The position numbers and the translations under genes are program-made. The notes beneath the pieces were generated by a model. It was given only the letters and a program-made list of their open reading frames with translations, searched no databases and was not told the origin of the DNA. Source: Curtobacterium pusillum (GTDB taxonomy: Bacteria; Actinomycetota; Actinomycetes; Actinomycetales; Microbacteriaceae). From it: a DNA stretch of 64,000 nt. Where the stretch lies: assembly GCA_002025645.1 (NCBI GenBank), contig CP018783.1:3286001-3350000 (forward strand), given 5' to 3'. Shown in pieces: positions 17,437 through 25,658 of this stretch (positions within the stretch are counted from its first letter, which is position 1; the number at the start of each line of letters is the position of its first letter).

Positions 17437-19032
17437 TCAGGCCGCGCGCACCTCGACACTGTGCCACCCCGAGGCACCGTTCGGTGCCGGCGGCCGCTCG
17501 ACGCTCGTCTGCACCTCGCCGTCGGCGCTCACGGCACGGACCTGGATGCGGTGCGACCCCTTCGTCGGCGTCCACCGGTACACCCACTGCCGCCAGGTGT
17601 CGGCGGACACGGAGTCCGCCAGGGTGGCGTCCTGCCACGCGCCGTCGCCCACCCGGACCTGCACGGCCTTGACCCCGGTGTGCGGCTGCCAGGCGACGCC
17701 GGCGATGGCGACCGTCGACCCGGCGTCGACCGTCGAACCGGCGCGGGGCGTGTCGATCCGCGACTCGAGCTTGACGGGCCCGCGTTCCGACCAGCCGCGC
17801 GGCGTCCAGTAGCCCTGGGCGTCGGCGAAGCGGGTGACCTCGAGTTCGGTGACCCACTTCGTCGCGGACACGTACCCGAACAGTCCAGGCACGACCATCC
17901 GGACCGGGAAACCGTGCTCCGGGGGCAGCGGCTCACCGTTCATGCCGACCGCCAGCAGCGCCGCGGTCCCGTCGTCCTGCAGCACGTCGAGGGGTGTCCC
18001 GGCGGTGAAGCCGTCGACGCTGCGGGACAGCACCATGTCGGCGCCCGCGCGCGGCCCGGCGCGCTCGAGCAGGTGCCGGATGGGGTAGCCGAGCCACAGC
18101 GCGTTGCCGATGAGGTCCCCGCCGACCTCGTTCGAGACGCAGCTCAGGGTGGCGAGGTGCTCCTCGAGCGGCAGGGCGAGGAGGTCGTCCCAGGTCAGCT
18201 CGACCTCGTGGTCGACGGCGCCGTGGATCCGCAACCGCCAGTCCGCGGTGTCGACGGAGGGCACCCGCAGCGCGGTGTCGATCCGGTAGAAGTCGGCGTT
18301 CGGGGTCACGTAGGGGGTGATGCCGGCGACGTCGAGCGACGCCTCGGCGGGGACGGCAGGCGCCGCGGTCGCGGGCTCCGGCAGTCGGATCGCCCGACGG
18401 GCGGCCGCGGCTGCCTGCATGGCCGAGGACCCCAGCCTGGAGGCGGTGCCCACCACGACCGCGAGGGTCGCCGCGGTGACGCCCCAGACCAGGAACGCGC
18501 GACGCTCGGTCGACGCCGGGCGCGGTGCGGCGGACGGCACGGCCGCCGCTGCCTCCCACCGGCGGAGCCGCACCGCGAGGAGTCGCAGCACGATGATCGC
18601 TGCGGCGACGCCGAGGACCGACGGCGCACCGTCCCACGTCCCGCTGCCGGAGCGGGTGCTGACGGCGACGAGCGACAGGACCCCGCCGACCGCGAACACG
18701 AGCGCCCCGAACGGCGGCCGTGCCCGCTCGAGGACGCCGGCGCCGGCGCTGATCACCGCGACGAGGACGGCCATCAGGACGAACAGCGCCACCTTGTCGC
18801 CGGTGCCGAACAGGGCGACCATGAGGTCCTTCGCACCCCGCGGGGCGAGGTCGATGACGGCCGACCCGACGGCGACGAGCGGACTCCCTGCACCGCCCAG
18901 CGCGAGGGCGCCGAGCTCGGCGGCGGCGAAGAACGCGGCTGCGGCGACGAGGCCCGTGCCGGCCGCGAGGACCATCGGTCGACGGACGGTCCGGGGTGCG
19001 GTCTCGACTACGGTCTCGAGGTCAGTGGTCAC
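17437..19032 (-). CDS. Membrane-anchored molybdopterin-dependent oxidoreductase (sulfite oxidase/YedY-like)
   Basis: A 531-residue protein. The first 180 residues hold about five hydrophobic segments (for example VLAAGTGLVAAAAFFAAAEL and VALFVLMAVLVAVISAGAGV), followed by one more helix near residue 195. The extracytoplasmic part is a molybdopterin domain with the Mo-ligand cysteine in HLATLSCVSNEVGG, GNALWLGYPIRHLL and FPVRMVVPGLFGYVSATKW, then a C-terminal Mo-co dimerisation (Ig-like) domain. Such actinobacterial enzymes probably reduce or oxidise sulfur compounds; the substrate is unknown. GTG at 19032 (VTTDLETVV) is chosen because the in-frame extension to 19155 translates a 30-bp tandem repeat. 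Confidence 0.88.
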   Translation of the reverse strand: MTTDLETVVETAPRTVRRPMVLAAGTGLVAAAAFFAAAELGALALGGAGSPLVAVGSAVIDLAPRGAKDLMVALFGTGDKVALFVLMAVLVAVISAGAGVLERARPPFGALVFAVGGVLSLVAVSTRSGSGTWDGAPSVLGVAAAIIVLRLLAVRLRRWEAAAAVPSAAPRPASTERRAFLVWGVTAATLAVVVGTASRLGSSAMQAAAAARRAIRLPEPATAAPAVPAEASLDVAGITPYVTPNADFYRIDTALRVPSVDTADWRLRIHGAVDHEVELTWDDLLALPLEEHLATLSCVSNEVGGDLIGNALWLGYPIRHLLERAGPRAGADMVLSRSVDGFTAGTPLDVLQDDGTAALLAVGMNGEPLPPEHGFPVRMVVPGLFGYVSATKWVTELEVTRFADAQGYWTPRGWSERGPVKLESRIDTPRAGSTVDAGSTVAIAGVAWQPHTGVKAVQVRVGDGAWQDATLADSVSADTWRQWVYRWTPTKGSHRIQVRAVSADGEVQTSVERPPAPNGASGWHSVEVRAA

Positions 19033-19088
19033 GGGCCGAGCGTAGGTCGCGGCTGCCGCGCGTGGGCTGACAGTTGCGCGTGTCCGCC

Positions 19089-19166
19089 CGTTCACGGGGC
19101 CAGGCGTGGTTCGGCGCTCGTTCACGGGGCCGGGCGTGGTTCGGCGCCCGTTCACCGGGCCGGGCC
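19089..19166. repeat. 30-bp tandem repeat, 2.6 copies
   Basis: Units at 19089-19118, 19119-19148 and 19149-19166 share CGTTCACGGGGCCGGGCGTG and differ at few positions. The array lies between divergent promoters of the molybdoenzyme gene and the small membrane protein gene. Confidence 0.85.
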
Positions 19167-19201
19167 AGCCGGTACCGAGCGGGGCGTGCGAGGATCAGGG
19201 T

Positions 19202-19891
19202 GTGCTGAGGCGTCCCGACCGTGTCCCGCGCTTCGGTCGCGCCCGGCGGCGGGAACGCCACCCGATGTCCCCGGCACGACGGCTGATGGTCCTGCGCTGG
19301 GTCATCGTCGGCGTGTGGGCAGCGCTCCTCACCGCCAGGATCATCGTCGTGGCCACCACGCCGGACGCCGACCTGACGTACTTCGGGATCGCCGAGGTCG
19401 TCGCGATCACGCTCGGCGTCGTCGTGATCGGCGTGGCGGTCGTCCGGGGGCAGTCCATCCGACGCCGCCGCGAGGACGAAGCACTCGCCCTCGCGATCCG
19501 TCGCATCGACCCGACGGTGTGGCTCGTCCCCGCTGCCCCGACCCCGGAGCTCCGCACCTCGATCGAGACCATCCGGCCCGAGGTCTCGCTCGGCCACCGC
19601 GTCACGTGGGCGTTCGGCGCGACCGAGGCGTCGCTGTGGGAACTCGAGGATCGACGCGCGACCCGGCTGCTCGTGATCCGGTGGAGCCGGATGGTGCACG
19701 TCGGACTCGAGGACGTGCAGGGTGACGGCCGGTCGTGGGCGATCGCCATGCACTACGTCCGGCCCGACGACACCACCGCGGTGGCGACGTTCTTCGTCCG
19801 GGCGGCCCCGGGGTCGCGGCGGATGCTGGGGCGCGGGCCGCGGCTGGAGCGGCTCGTCGCGGACCTCGCACGGGAGCGCATCGTCGCGTAG
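19202..19891 (+). CDS. Hypothetical two-pass membrane protein
   Basis: A 229-residue protein of unrecognised family. A basic N-terminus (RRPDRVPRFGRARRRERH) precedes two hydrophobic helices (VLRWVIVGVWAALLTARIIV and FGIAEVVAITLGVVVIGVAV, residues about 40-95). A soluble C-terminal domain of about 125 residues rich in Trp and Arg follows (WAFGATEASLWELEDRRATR). I chose GTG 19202 because GAGGAT ends 6 nt upstream, the pattern of many genes here; ATG 19265 (MSPARRLMV) would give 208 residues. It is convergent with gnd, separated by a strong hairpin. Confidence 0.7.
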   Translation: MLRRPDRVPRFGRARRRERHPMSPARRLMVLRWVIVGVWAALLTARIIVVATTPDADLTYFGIAEVVAITLGVVVIGVAVVRGQSIRRRREDEALALAIRRIDPTVWLVPAAPTPELRTSIETIRPEVSLGHRVTWAFGATEASLWELEDRRATRLLVIRWSRMVHVGLEDVQGDGRSWAIAMHYVRPDDTTAVATFFVRAAPGSRRMLGRGPRLERLVADLARERIVA

Positions 19892-19942
19892 CGTCCTGCG
19901 GCGGGGCCGCGTAACGTCCTGCGGCGGAACCGCCGGGAAGGC

Positions 19943-19972
19943 GGAAGGCCCCGCCGATCGGCGAGGCCTTCC
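19943..19972. terminator. Bidirectional hairpin terminator
   Basis: Arms GGAAGGCC and GGCCTTCC enclose the perfect inner palindrome GCCGATCGGC, giving an extended stem between two convergent genes. No T run is needed for such actinobacterial hairpins, and both genes would be served. Confidence 0.8.
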
Positions 19973-19995
19973 CGTGGTGCGGTTGTCGCCGCGGT

Positions 19996-21453
19996 CTAGT
20001 GGGTGGACGGTTCCTGGTCGACCTCGCGGCGGTCGTCGTCGGACCAGAGCGTGTGGAAGGTGCCGTCCTTGTCGATGCGCTGGTAGGTGTGCGCACCGAA
20101 GAAGTCGCGCTGCCCCTGGATGAGGGCTGCGGGCAGGCGTTCGGAGGCGAGGGAGTCGAAGTACGACAGCGCCGACGAGAAGCCCGGTGCCGGGATCCCG
20201 GAGGCGGCGGCGATCCCGACGATGCGGCGCCAGGCGGCTTCGCCCTCCTGCACGGCGTTCGCGAAGTACGGATCGACCAGCAGGGACTCCAGCGTCGGGT
20301 TCTTGTCGTACGCCTCGACGATGCGGTTGAGGAACTGGGCACGGATGATGCAGCCGCCGCGCCAGATCTTCGCGATGTTGCCGAGGTTGATGTCCCAGCC
20401 GTACTCCTTGGCCCCGGCGATGATGAGGTCGAAGCCCTGCGCGTAGGCGACGACCTTCGAGGCGTACAGCGCCGCGCGGACGTCGTCGGCGAACCCGTCC
20501 GGGACCTCGGCGATGGCGGGGCGGTCCGGGAACGCCTTCTGCACCGCGGCACGCTGGACCGGCTTGGACGACACGGCGCGGGCGAACACCGCTTCGCCGA
20601 TGCCGGAGACGGGGATGCCGAGGCCGACCGCGTTCTGCACGGTCCAGACGCCGGTGCCCTTGGAGCCGGCCTCGTCACGGATGACGTCGACGAGGGCCTT
20701 GCCGGAGTCGGCGTCCTGCTGCTTGAGGACCTCGACGGTGATCTCGATCAGGTACGACTCGAGGTCGCCGCCGTTCCACTCGTCGAACACCTTCACGAGG
20801 TCCTCGACGGAGAGGCCACCGACGCGACGGAGCAGGTCGTAGGACTCGGCGATGAGCTGCATGTCGGCGTACTCGATGCCGTTGTGCACCATCTTCACGA
20901 AGTGGCCGGCGCCGTCGGTGCCGATGTGGGTGACACAGGGCTCGCCCTCGGCGACCGCGGCGATCGACTTGAGGATCGGGCCGAGGGTCTCCCAGGCCTC
21001 CTTCGAGCCGCCGGGCATGATCGACGGGCCCTTCAGCGCGCCCTCTTCACCACCCGAGATGCCGGTGCCGACGAAGTTCAGGCCCTTCTCGCGCAGGTCG
21101 TGCTCGCGGCGGATGGTGTCGTGGAAGTTGGCGTTGCCGCCGTCGACGATGATGTCGCCTTCCTCGAACCGTTCGGCCAGCTGCTCGATGACCGCGTCGG
21201 TGCCCTTGCCGGCCTGCACCATGATGATCGCGGTGCGCGGCTTGGACAGCGACGCGACGAAGTCGTCGATCGACTCGGACGCGATGAACCCGGCGTCGCT
21301 GTGCTCGTTCAGCAGCTCCTCGGTGCGGGCGTAGGTGCGGTTGTAGACCGCGACCGTGTTGCCCTCACGCGACGCGAGGTTGCGCGCGAGGTTCGACCCC
21401 ATCACCGCCAGACCGACCACGCCGATGTTCGCCTGTCCGTTGTTGTCTGCCAC
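19996..21453 (-). CDS. gnd: NADP-dependent 6-phosphogluconate dehydrogenase (decarboxylating)
   Basis: A 485-residue long-form enzyme of the oxidative pentose phosphate pathway that converts 6-phosphogluconate to ribulose 5-phosphate, CO2 and NADPH. Motifs: the Rossmann GVVGLAVMGSNLARNLA, VDGGNANFHDTIRRE, GTGISGGEEGALKGPSIMPGG near residue 130, the catalytic Lys region GHFVKMVHNGIEY, and a C-terminal helix with QGQRDFFGAHTYQR. GTG 21453 is preferred to the upstream in-frame start because GGAGAC lies 6 nt before it. It is divergent from gluconokinase, whose product is its substrate. Confidence 0.96.
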   Translation of the reverse strand: MADNNGQANIGVVGLAVMGSNLARNLASREGNTVAVYNRTYARTEELLNEHSDAGFIASESIDDFVASLSKPRTAIIMVQAGKGTDAVIEQLAERFEEGDIIVDGGNANFHDTIRREHDLREKGLNFVGTGISGGEEGALKGPSIMPGGSKEAWETLGPILKSIAAVAEGEPCVTHIGTDGAGHFVKMVHNGIEYADMQLIAESYDLLRRVGGLSVEDLVKVFDEWNGGDLESYLIEITVEVLKQQDADSGKALVDVIRDEAGSKGTGVWTVQNAVGLGIPVSGIGEAVFARAVSSKPVQRAAVQKAFPDRPAIAEVPDGFADDVRAALYASKVVAYAQGFDLIIAGAKEYGWDINLGNIAKIWRGGCIIRAQFLNRIVEAYDKNPTLESLLVDPYFANAVQEGEAAWRRIVGIAAASGIPAPGFSSALSYFDSLASERLPAALIQGQRDFFGAHTYQRIDKDGTFHTLWSDDDRREVDQEPSTH

Positions 21454-21490
21454 GAAGGTCTCCTTTGTCCTGACGTTCGCCACCAACCTA

Positions 21491-21510
21491 CGGTCCGCGG
21501 CTCGGGACCG
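21491..21510. promoter_or_regulatory. Inverted repeat between gnd and gntK
   Basis: CGGTCC-N8-GGACCG lies in the 113-bp divergent gap. It overlaps the region where a gnd promoter would sit (minus-strand TAGGTT at about 21492-21487), so it could be an operator. No cognate regulator is encoded nearby. Confidence 0.35.
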
Positions 21511-21566
21511 CACGGGTGTTACGGCAACTGAGGATCAGTGTTCACGCAGACCAATACTGTGGAGGG

Positions 21567-22106
21567 ATGACCGAGAGCGTTGTCCTCCCGCCCGTGCTCG
21601 TGATGGGGGTCTCCGGCTCCGGCAAGTCGACGATCGGCCAGGCGCTCGCCGATGCGCTCGCCGAGCGCGGTGACCCGAGCGTGTTCGTCGACGCGGACGA
21701 CCTGCACCCGGTCGCGAACAAGGAGAAGATGCGTCAGGGCATCCCGCTCACCGACGAGGACCGATGGCCGTGGCTCGACGCCTGCGCCGCCCGGATCGCG
21801 TCCGTCGAGGCGTCCGGGAGCCGGTGCGTGATGGCGAACTCGGCGCTCAAGCGCGTCTACCGCGACCGCCTCCGGGAATCGGCTCCCGGCCTCGTCATCG
21901 CGTTCCTGGACGGCTCGCACGAGCTCATCGCCGAACGGCAGTCGCACCGGCACCACGAGTACATGCCGACGTCGCTGCTCGACTCGCAGTTCGCCACGCT
22001 GGAGCGGCCGGAGCCGGACGAGGCCGCCGTCGCCGTGCCGATCGACGGGTCGGTCGACGACACGGTGACGGCGATCCTCGCGGCGCTGTCGGTCACTTCC
22101 GGCTGA
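21567..22106 (+). CDS. gntK: Gluconokinase
   Basis: A 179-residue P-loop kinase that phosphorylates D-gluconate to 6-phosphogluconate. The Walker A motif is MGVSGSGKSTIGQAL (residues about 12-26), then DADDLHPVANKEKMRQGIPL (substrate-binding), WPWLDACA, and the C-terminal DGSHELIAERQSHRHHEYMP typical of GntK. Length is normal. TACTGT ends 6 nt before the ATG, suggesting a leaderless transcript. Its 3' end overlaps the convergent SHOCT gene by 14 bp. No gluconate permease is next to it. Confidence 0.95.
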   Translation: MTESVVLPPVLVMGVSGSGKSTIGQALADALAERGDPSVFVDADDLHPVANKEKMRQGIPLTDEDRWPWLDACAARIASVEASGSRCVMANSALKRVYRDRLRESAPGLVIAFLDGSHELIAERQSHRHHEYMPTSLLDSQFATLERPEPDEAAVAVPIDGSVDDTVTAILAALSVTSG

Positions 22107-22335
22107 GCTCGGAGAGTCGCGAGCGGTACTCCTCGGCGTCGATGTCGCCGCGGGCGAAGCGGTCGGCGAGCACGGACCGAGCGTCAGACCGAGCACGCCA
22201 GCTGCCACGGCGGAGGACCCCGAACACCACGAACACGACGAGGAACGCGAAGAAGAAGAACGCGGGGAAGACGAAGAACGGGAACCCGCCGCCGTGCCAG
22301 TACGGGGCGGTGGCTGCGATGGTGGTGGTGAGCAC
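22093..22335 (-). CDS. SHOCT domain-containing small membrane protein
   Basis: An 80-residue protein with one very aromatic transmembrane helix (FPFFVFPAFFFFAFLVVFVV, residues about 18-37) and a C-terminal SHOCT motif (VLADRFARGDIDAEEYRSRL). The GTG at 22335 has AGGAGG 4 nt upstream. SHOCT modules are short oligomerisation or membrane-protein tails of unclear function. The gene overlaps gntK tail to tail by 14 bp. Confidence 0.88.
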   Translation of the reverse strand: MLTTTIAATAPYWHGGGFPFFVFPAFFFFAFLVVFVVFGVLRRGSWRARSDARSVLADRFARGDIDAEEYRSRLSELSRK

Positions 22336-22472
22336 GAGGACCTCCTGGGGTCGGTTTCGGTGCCGCTGTCGCGACCGTTCCAGGATCCGGTCTGGAGGCA
22401 CGGCGCGCGTCCGCCACGGAGCCCCACTTCCGCCTGCTCCCGCGGTCGTAGGGCACGTCCTCCTCAACAGCC

Positions 22473-22494
22473 GACTACTCCCGGGGGAGTAGTC
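22473..22494. promoter_or_regulatory. 22-bp palindrome upstream of the two-component system
   Basis: Perfect 10-bp arms GACTACTCCC (22473-22482) and GGGAGTAGTC (22485-22494) with a 2-bp centre. It lies about 57-78 bp before the predicted transcript start of the histidine kinase gene (-10 TAGGCT at 22539-22544), a position suited to an activator. The partner response regulator is the likely ligand. The rest of the 22336-22550 gap holds only a half copy of the dispersed palindrome near 22391. Confidence 0.65.
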
Positions 22495-22550
22495 CACAGG
22501 TCGTGCTCCCGCCCGATGCCCCGGGCTGGCGCCGACCCTAGGCTCGAGCC

Positions 22551-23858
22551 ATGGACCGCAGCCCGACCGTCGTCGAACCGGCGGACGTCGACCCCAGCTG
22601 GGGCCGGCGTCGACGCTTCGCCCGCGTCGGTCGCGTGCTGCCGGTGGCGTTCCTGCAGATCGTCGGCACGCTCGTCGCGTCCCGCTTCGCGACCTCTGCC
22701 GGCGGCGATGGGTCGACCGGTGGGCCGCCGTGGGCACGGCACGCCTTCGGCGGCGCGGTCGAGCCCGTGCTCGTGGGGCCGCTCGCGATCGCCTTGCTCG
22801 TGGCGGGCGTCGTCGTGCTCCCGTGGCGGTGGCGATGGCCGCGGGTGGTGGTGCTCGTCACCCTGGCGACCACGATCGGCTACGCCCTGCTGGTGAGCCC
22901 GCGCGGGCCGTTCGTCGCGGCCCTCACGATGGCGATGGCGAACGCCTGGCTCCGCGGGCACCGGTGGTGGGTCGCCGTTTCCGGGGCGGTCGCGATCGCC
23001 GTTCTCCCGACCGCCGACGCCGTCCTCGGTCGTTCCTCGGTGCTCGACCTGAGCGCCGTGCTGCTGTGCCTTGCTTGGGTCACGGTGACGATCGCCGTGT
23101 CCGAGCTCGTCCGGGTCCGCCTCGAGCGCGTCGCCGAACGTCGTCGGCAACGCGCGGAGGCTGACCGTCGCCGTGCCACGGACGAACGGGTCCGGATCGC
23201 CCGGGAACTGCACGACTCGGTCGCCCACAGCATGTCGCTCATCAACCTCCAGGCGGGTGTCGCCCTCCACCTCGGCGCCGACCTGCCGGAGCAGACCCGG
23301 GACTCCCTTGCCAGTATCCGCGACTCGAGCCGCGAAGCCCTCGTCGAGCTCCGGACGATCCTCGGCGTGCTCCGTTCTGTCGACGGGGCGAACGAGGGTG
23401 CGGCCGACGGAGCGGGGTCCGAACGCGCGCCGACCGCGGGCCTCGATCGCGTCGCCGACCTGGTGGAGCGCGCGCGTGCCGCCGGGGTCGACGTCACGCT
23501 GACGCTCGACGGTGACAGGGACGGCGTGCACGGCGTCACCGACCGGAACGCGTTCCGCATCGTCCAGGAGTCGGTGACCAACGTGATGAAGCACGCCCCG
23601 GGGCACCGAGCGACGGTGGCGATCTCGATCGGGCCGGACGTCGTCGACCTCATCGTCGAGGACCGCCCCGTACGGCCGCAGTCGATCGGCGCCCCGTCGA
23701 CCGAGCCTCTCGCGTCGACCGGCAACGGGATCATCGGGATGCGCGAACGTGCGAACGCCGTCGACGGCACCCTGTCCGCCGGACCGACGACCGACGGCGG
23801 CTGGCGGGTGGCAGCGCGCCTCCCGGTCGTCGGCACCGAACCGGAGGACGCCGGATGA
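22551..23858 (+). CDS. Two-component sensor histidine kinase (NarL/DesK type)
   Basis: A 435-residue membrane kinase. After a short Arg-rich N-terminus come about five or six hydrophobic segments (residues about 25-190), then a HisKA_3 dimerisation domain with the phosphoacceptor His in RIARELHDSVAHSMS (about residue 221), and a HATPase domain with FRIVQESVTNVMKHA and GNGIIGMRERANAVDG. The usual VEDDG G1 box reads VEDRP here. There is no obvious periplasmic sensor, so it probably senses a membrane or intracellular cue. TAGGCT ends 6 nt before the ATG. It overlaps the response regulator by 4 bp. Confidence 0.94.
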   Translation: MDRSPTVVEPADVDPSWGRRRRFARVGRVLPVAFLQIVGTLVASRFATSAGGDGSTGGPPWARHAFGGAVEPVLVGPLAIALLVAGVVVLPWRWRWPRVVVLVTLATTIGYALLVSPRGPFVAALTMAMANAWLRGHRWWVAVSGAVAIAVLPTADAVLGRSSVLDLSAVLLCLAWVTVTIAVSELVRVRLERVAERRRQRAEADRRRATDERVRIARELHDSVAHSMSLINLQAGVALHLGADLPEQTRDSLASIRDSSREALVELRTILGVLRSVDGANEGAADGAGSERAPTAGLDRVADLVERARAAGVDVTLTLDGDRDGVHGVTDRNAFRIVQESVTNVMKHAPGHRATVAISIGPDVVDLIVEDRPVRPQSIGAPSTEPLASTGNGIIGMRERANAVDGTLSAGPTTDGGWRVAARLPVVGTEPEDAG

Positions 23859-24547
23859 CCACCGATCCCACCACTCCCGACACGATCCGCGTGCTCCTCG
23901 TCGACGACCAGGTGCTCGTCCGCGCCGGACTCCGGGCGCTCGTCGACGCCGAACCCGGGATGACCGTGGTCGGCGAGGCGGGCGACGGCGACACCGCGGT
24001 GGACGTCGCCCGGCGGGAACACCCCGACGTCGTGCTGATGGACATCCGGATGCCGGGCAGCGACGGCCTCGCGGCGACGCAGCGGATCTCGGCCGACCCC
24101 GACCTCGCCGGCGTGCACGTCGTCATCCTCACGACCTTCGAAGAGGACGACTACGTGTTCGAGGCGATCCGCGGTGGTGCCGCCGGGTTCCTCGTGAAGG
24201 ACACCGAGCCCGCCGAACTCCTCCGGGCGATCCGGACCGTCGTCGCGGGGGAGTCCCTGCTCTCTCCTCGGGCGACCCGTTCCCTGGTCGAGGCGTACGC
24301 CACCCACGCCAAGCCGTCGTCCCTCGCACCGGAGCTCGGCGTCCTGACCGACCGGGAGCGTCAGGTCATGCAGCTCGTCGCGGTGGGGATGACGAACGCC
24401 GAGATCGCCGAGCAGCTGTTCGTGAGCCCGATGACCACGAAGACCCACGTGTCCCGGGCGATGATCAAGCTCGGCGCCCGCGATCGCGCCCAGCTCGTCG
24501 TCTTCGCCTACGAGACCGGCCTCGTGACCCCGGGTTGGCGCCCGTGA
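23855..24547 (+). CDS. Two-component response regulator, LuxR/NarL family
   Basis: A 230-residue protein with a receiver domain (VLLVDDQVLVRAGLRALVD; phosphoacceptor Asp in VVLMDIRMP near residue 62; conserved Lys in FLVKDTEP). A LuxR helix-turn-helix follows (LTDRERQVMQLVAVGMTNAE and FVSPMTTKTHVSRAMIKLGA). The ATG overlaps the kinase stop by 4 bp, so the pair is co-translated. The palindrome at 22473-22494 is its most likely binding site. Confidence 0.95.
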   Translation: MTTDPTTPDTIRVLLVDDQVLVRAGLRALVDAEPGMTVVGEAGDGDTAVDVARREHPDVVLMDIRMPGSDGLAATQRISADPDLAGVHVVILTTFEEDDYVFEAIRGGAAGFLVKDTEPAELLRAIRTVVAGESLLSPRATRSLVEAYATHAKPSSLAPELGVLTDRERQVMQLVAVGMTNAEIAEQLFVSPMTTKTHVSRAMIKLGARDRAQLVVFAYETGLVTPGWRP

Positions 24548-24567
24548 TCCCGCGCTACGCTGCCACG

Positions 24568-24690
24568 GTGACTTCGAAGATCGCGCATCTCGACGACCTC
24601 GTGGATGCCGCACTGCGGGACTTCTCGGAAGCGCTCGAACAACTCGGATGCTCGAGCCCCTCCGATACGGTCGACGCCACGCAGCCCTGA
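24568..24690 (+). CDS. Small hypothetical protein, 40 residues
   Basis: A 40-codon reading frame starting at GTG 24568: VTSKIAHLDDLVDAALRD followed by an acidic, amphipathic stretch. TACGCT ends 6 nt before the GTG, exactly the leaderless spacing of many annotated genes here, which is the main argument that it is real. An alternative start GTG 24544 overlaps the response regulator stop (GTGA) and would add 8 residues. It has no recognisable domain. Confidence 0.45.
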   Translation: MTSKIAHLDDLVDAALRDFSEALEQLGCSSPSDTVDATQP

Positions 24691-24745
24691 TCGGACCTGT
24701 GGCAACGGACGGCAACGGCTGCCGGACCGCGGTACCCCGAGTTGC

Positions 24746-25555
24746 ATGGACCCCATGTCGTTCACCGGATTCGGCGTCGTCGCCGGGGCAGAACTGACCG
24801 AGGCCGTCCGTCGTGCGGGGGCCGATCACGTGGAGCCGACGATCGCCGGCAACCTGGCGATCCGGCCGGACGGTGACGACGGCGGCTGGGCGCGCAACGA
24901 CGTCTACGCCGGTGACCGATTCCCGTCGTTCGCAATCCTCGTCCCCGGAGGCCTCCCGCTCCTGACCGCAGACCCCGCCGCCGTCCGGGGCTACTTCGAC
25001 GCCGTCCTCCCGATCGTCCGCTCGGTCGCTGACCGCGGCGCGAAGATCGTGTTCGGTTCGGGAACGGCCCGCACAGCGCCCGACGGCATGCCCCGGACCG
25101 AGGCCCACCGCCGTTTCGCCGAGGTGCTCCGCACGGCCCGGGACGCCGCCGCGGCGAACGATATGCGCATCGTGCTCGAACCGCTGAGCCGGTCGGAGAC
25201 GAACGTCCTGAACTCGTTCGCCGAGGCCGTCCGGTTCCTGGACGACGCGGCCATCGACGGTGTGGACGTCGTCGCGGACCTCTTCCACATCCGGAACGAG
25301 GGGGAGTCACTCGACGTCCTCCGCGAGCACGGCGCCCGCATCGGCCACGTGCACGTCAGCGATCGGGACCGGCTGCCGCTCGGGGCCGAGGGTGGCGACG
25401 ACGTGTGGCGCGACTTCCTCACAGCCGTGCACGACGGCGGCTACCGCGGCTCGGTCTCGCTGGAGTGCAACTGGTCCCGGGACACCGCAGCCGCCGAGGC
25501 CGAGATACGTCGCTCCCTCGACCTCCTGCGGCGAGCACACGCCGCGCTCGTGTGA
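24746..25555 (+). CDS. Sugar phosphate isomerase/epimerase (TIM barrel, tagatose-epimerase-like)
   Basis: A 269-residue AP-endonuclease-2-type barrel. Metal-ligand candidates follow the D-tagatose 3-epimerase pattern: Glu in RIVLEPLSRSETN, Asp and His in VVADLFHIRNEGES, His in GHVHVSDRDRLP and Glu in GSVSLECNWSRD. It could epimerise a keto sugar or uronate, or perform elimination on a keto-glycoside. ATG 24746 is used; ATG 24755 is possible and neither has a strong ribosome site. It is convergent with uxaC. GGCAAC-rich DNA at 24701-24723 resembles half sites of the LacI operator at 28205, hinting at shared control. Confidence 0.85.
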   Translation: MDPMSFTGFGVVAGAELTEAVRRAGADHVEPTIAGNLAIRPDGDDGGWARNDVYAGDRFPSFAILVPGGLPLLTADPAAVRGYFDAVLPIVRSVADRGAKIVFGSGTARTAPDGMPRTEAHRRFAEVLRTARDAAAANDMRIVLEPLSRSETNVLNSFAEAVRFLDDAAIDGVDVVADLFHIRNEGESLDVLREHGARIGHVHVSDRDRLPLGAEGGDDVWRDFLTAVHDGGYRGSVSLECNWSRDTAAAEAEIRRSLDLLRRAHAALV

Positions 25556-25570
25556 GGCCGGACCCGCACG

Positions 25571-25631
25571 GTGCGAGGTTCCGCGCGCGGTGCGACCGAG
25601 ATCACCTCGCACACTGCGCGGAACCTCGCAC
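25571..25631. terminator. Long inverted repeat between convergent genes
   Basis: Perfect 16-bp arms GTGCGAGGTTCCGCGC and GCGCGGAACCTCGCAC with a 29-nt loop, which itself contains TGCGA/TCGCA. CCTCGCACACTGCG also recurs directly at about 25606 and 25624. It can terminate both the TIM-barrel gene and uxaC. Confidence 0.7.
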
Positions 25632-25658
25632 ACTGCGGACCAGCGCCCGCACCCGCGC

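Noticed and set aside
17437..19155. Longer molybdoenzyme with an N-terminal TTPGPVN repeat
   Set aside because: The repeat is the translation of an intergenic 30-bp tandem array; GTG 19032 gives the usual short basic N-terminus before the first helix.
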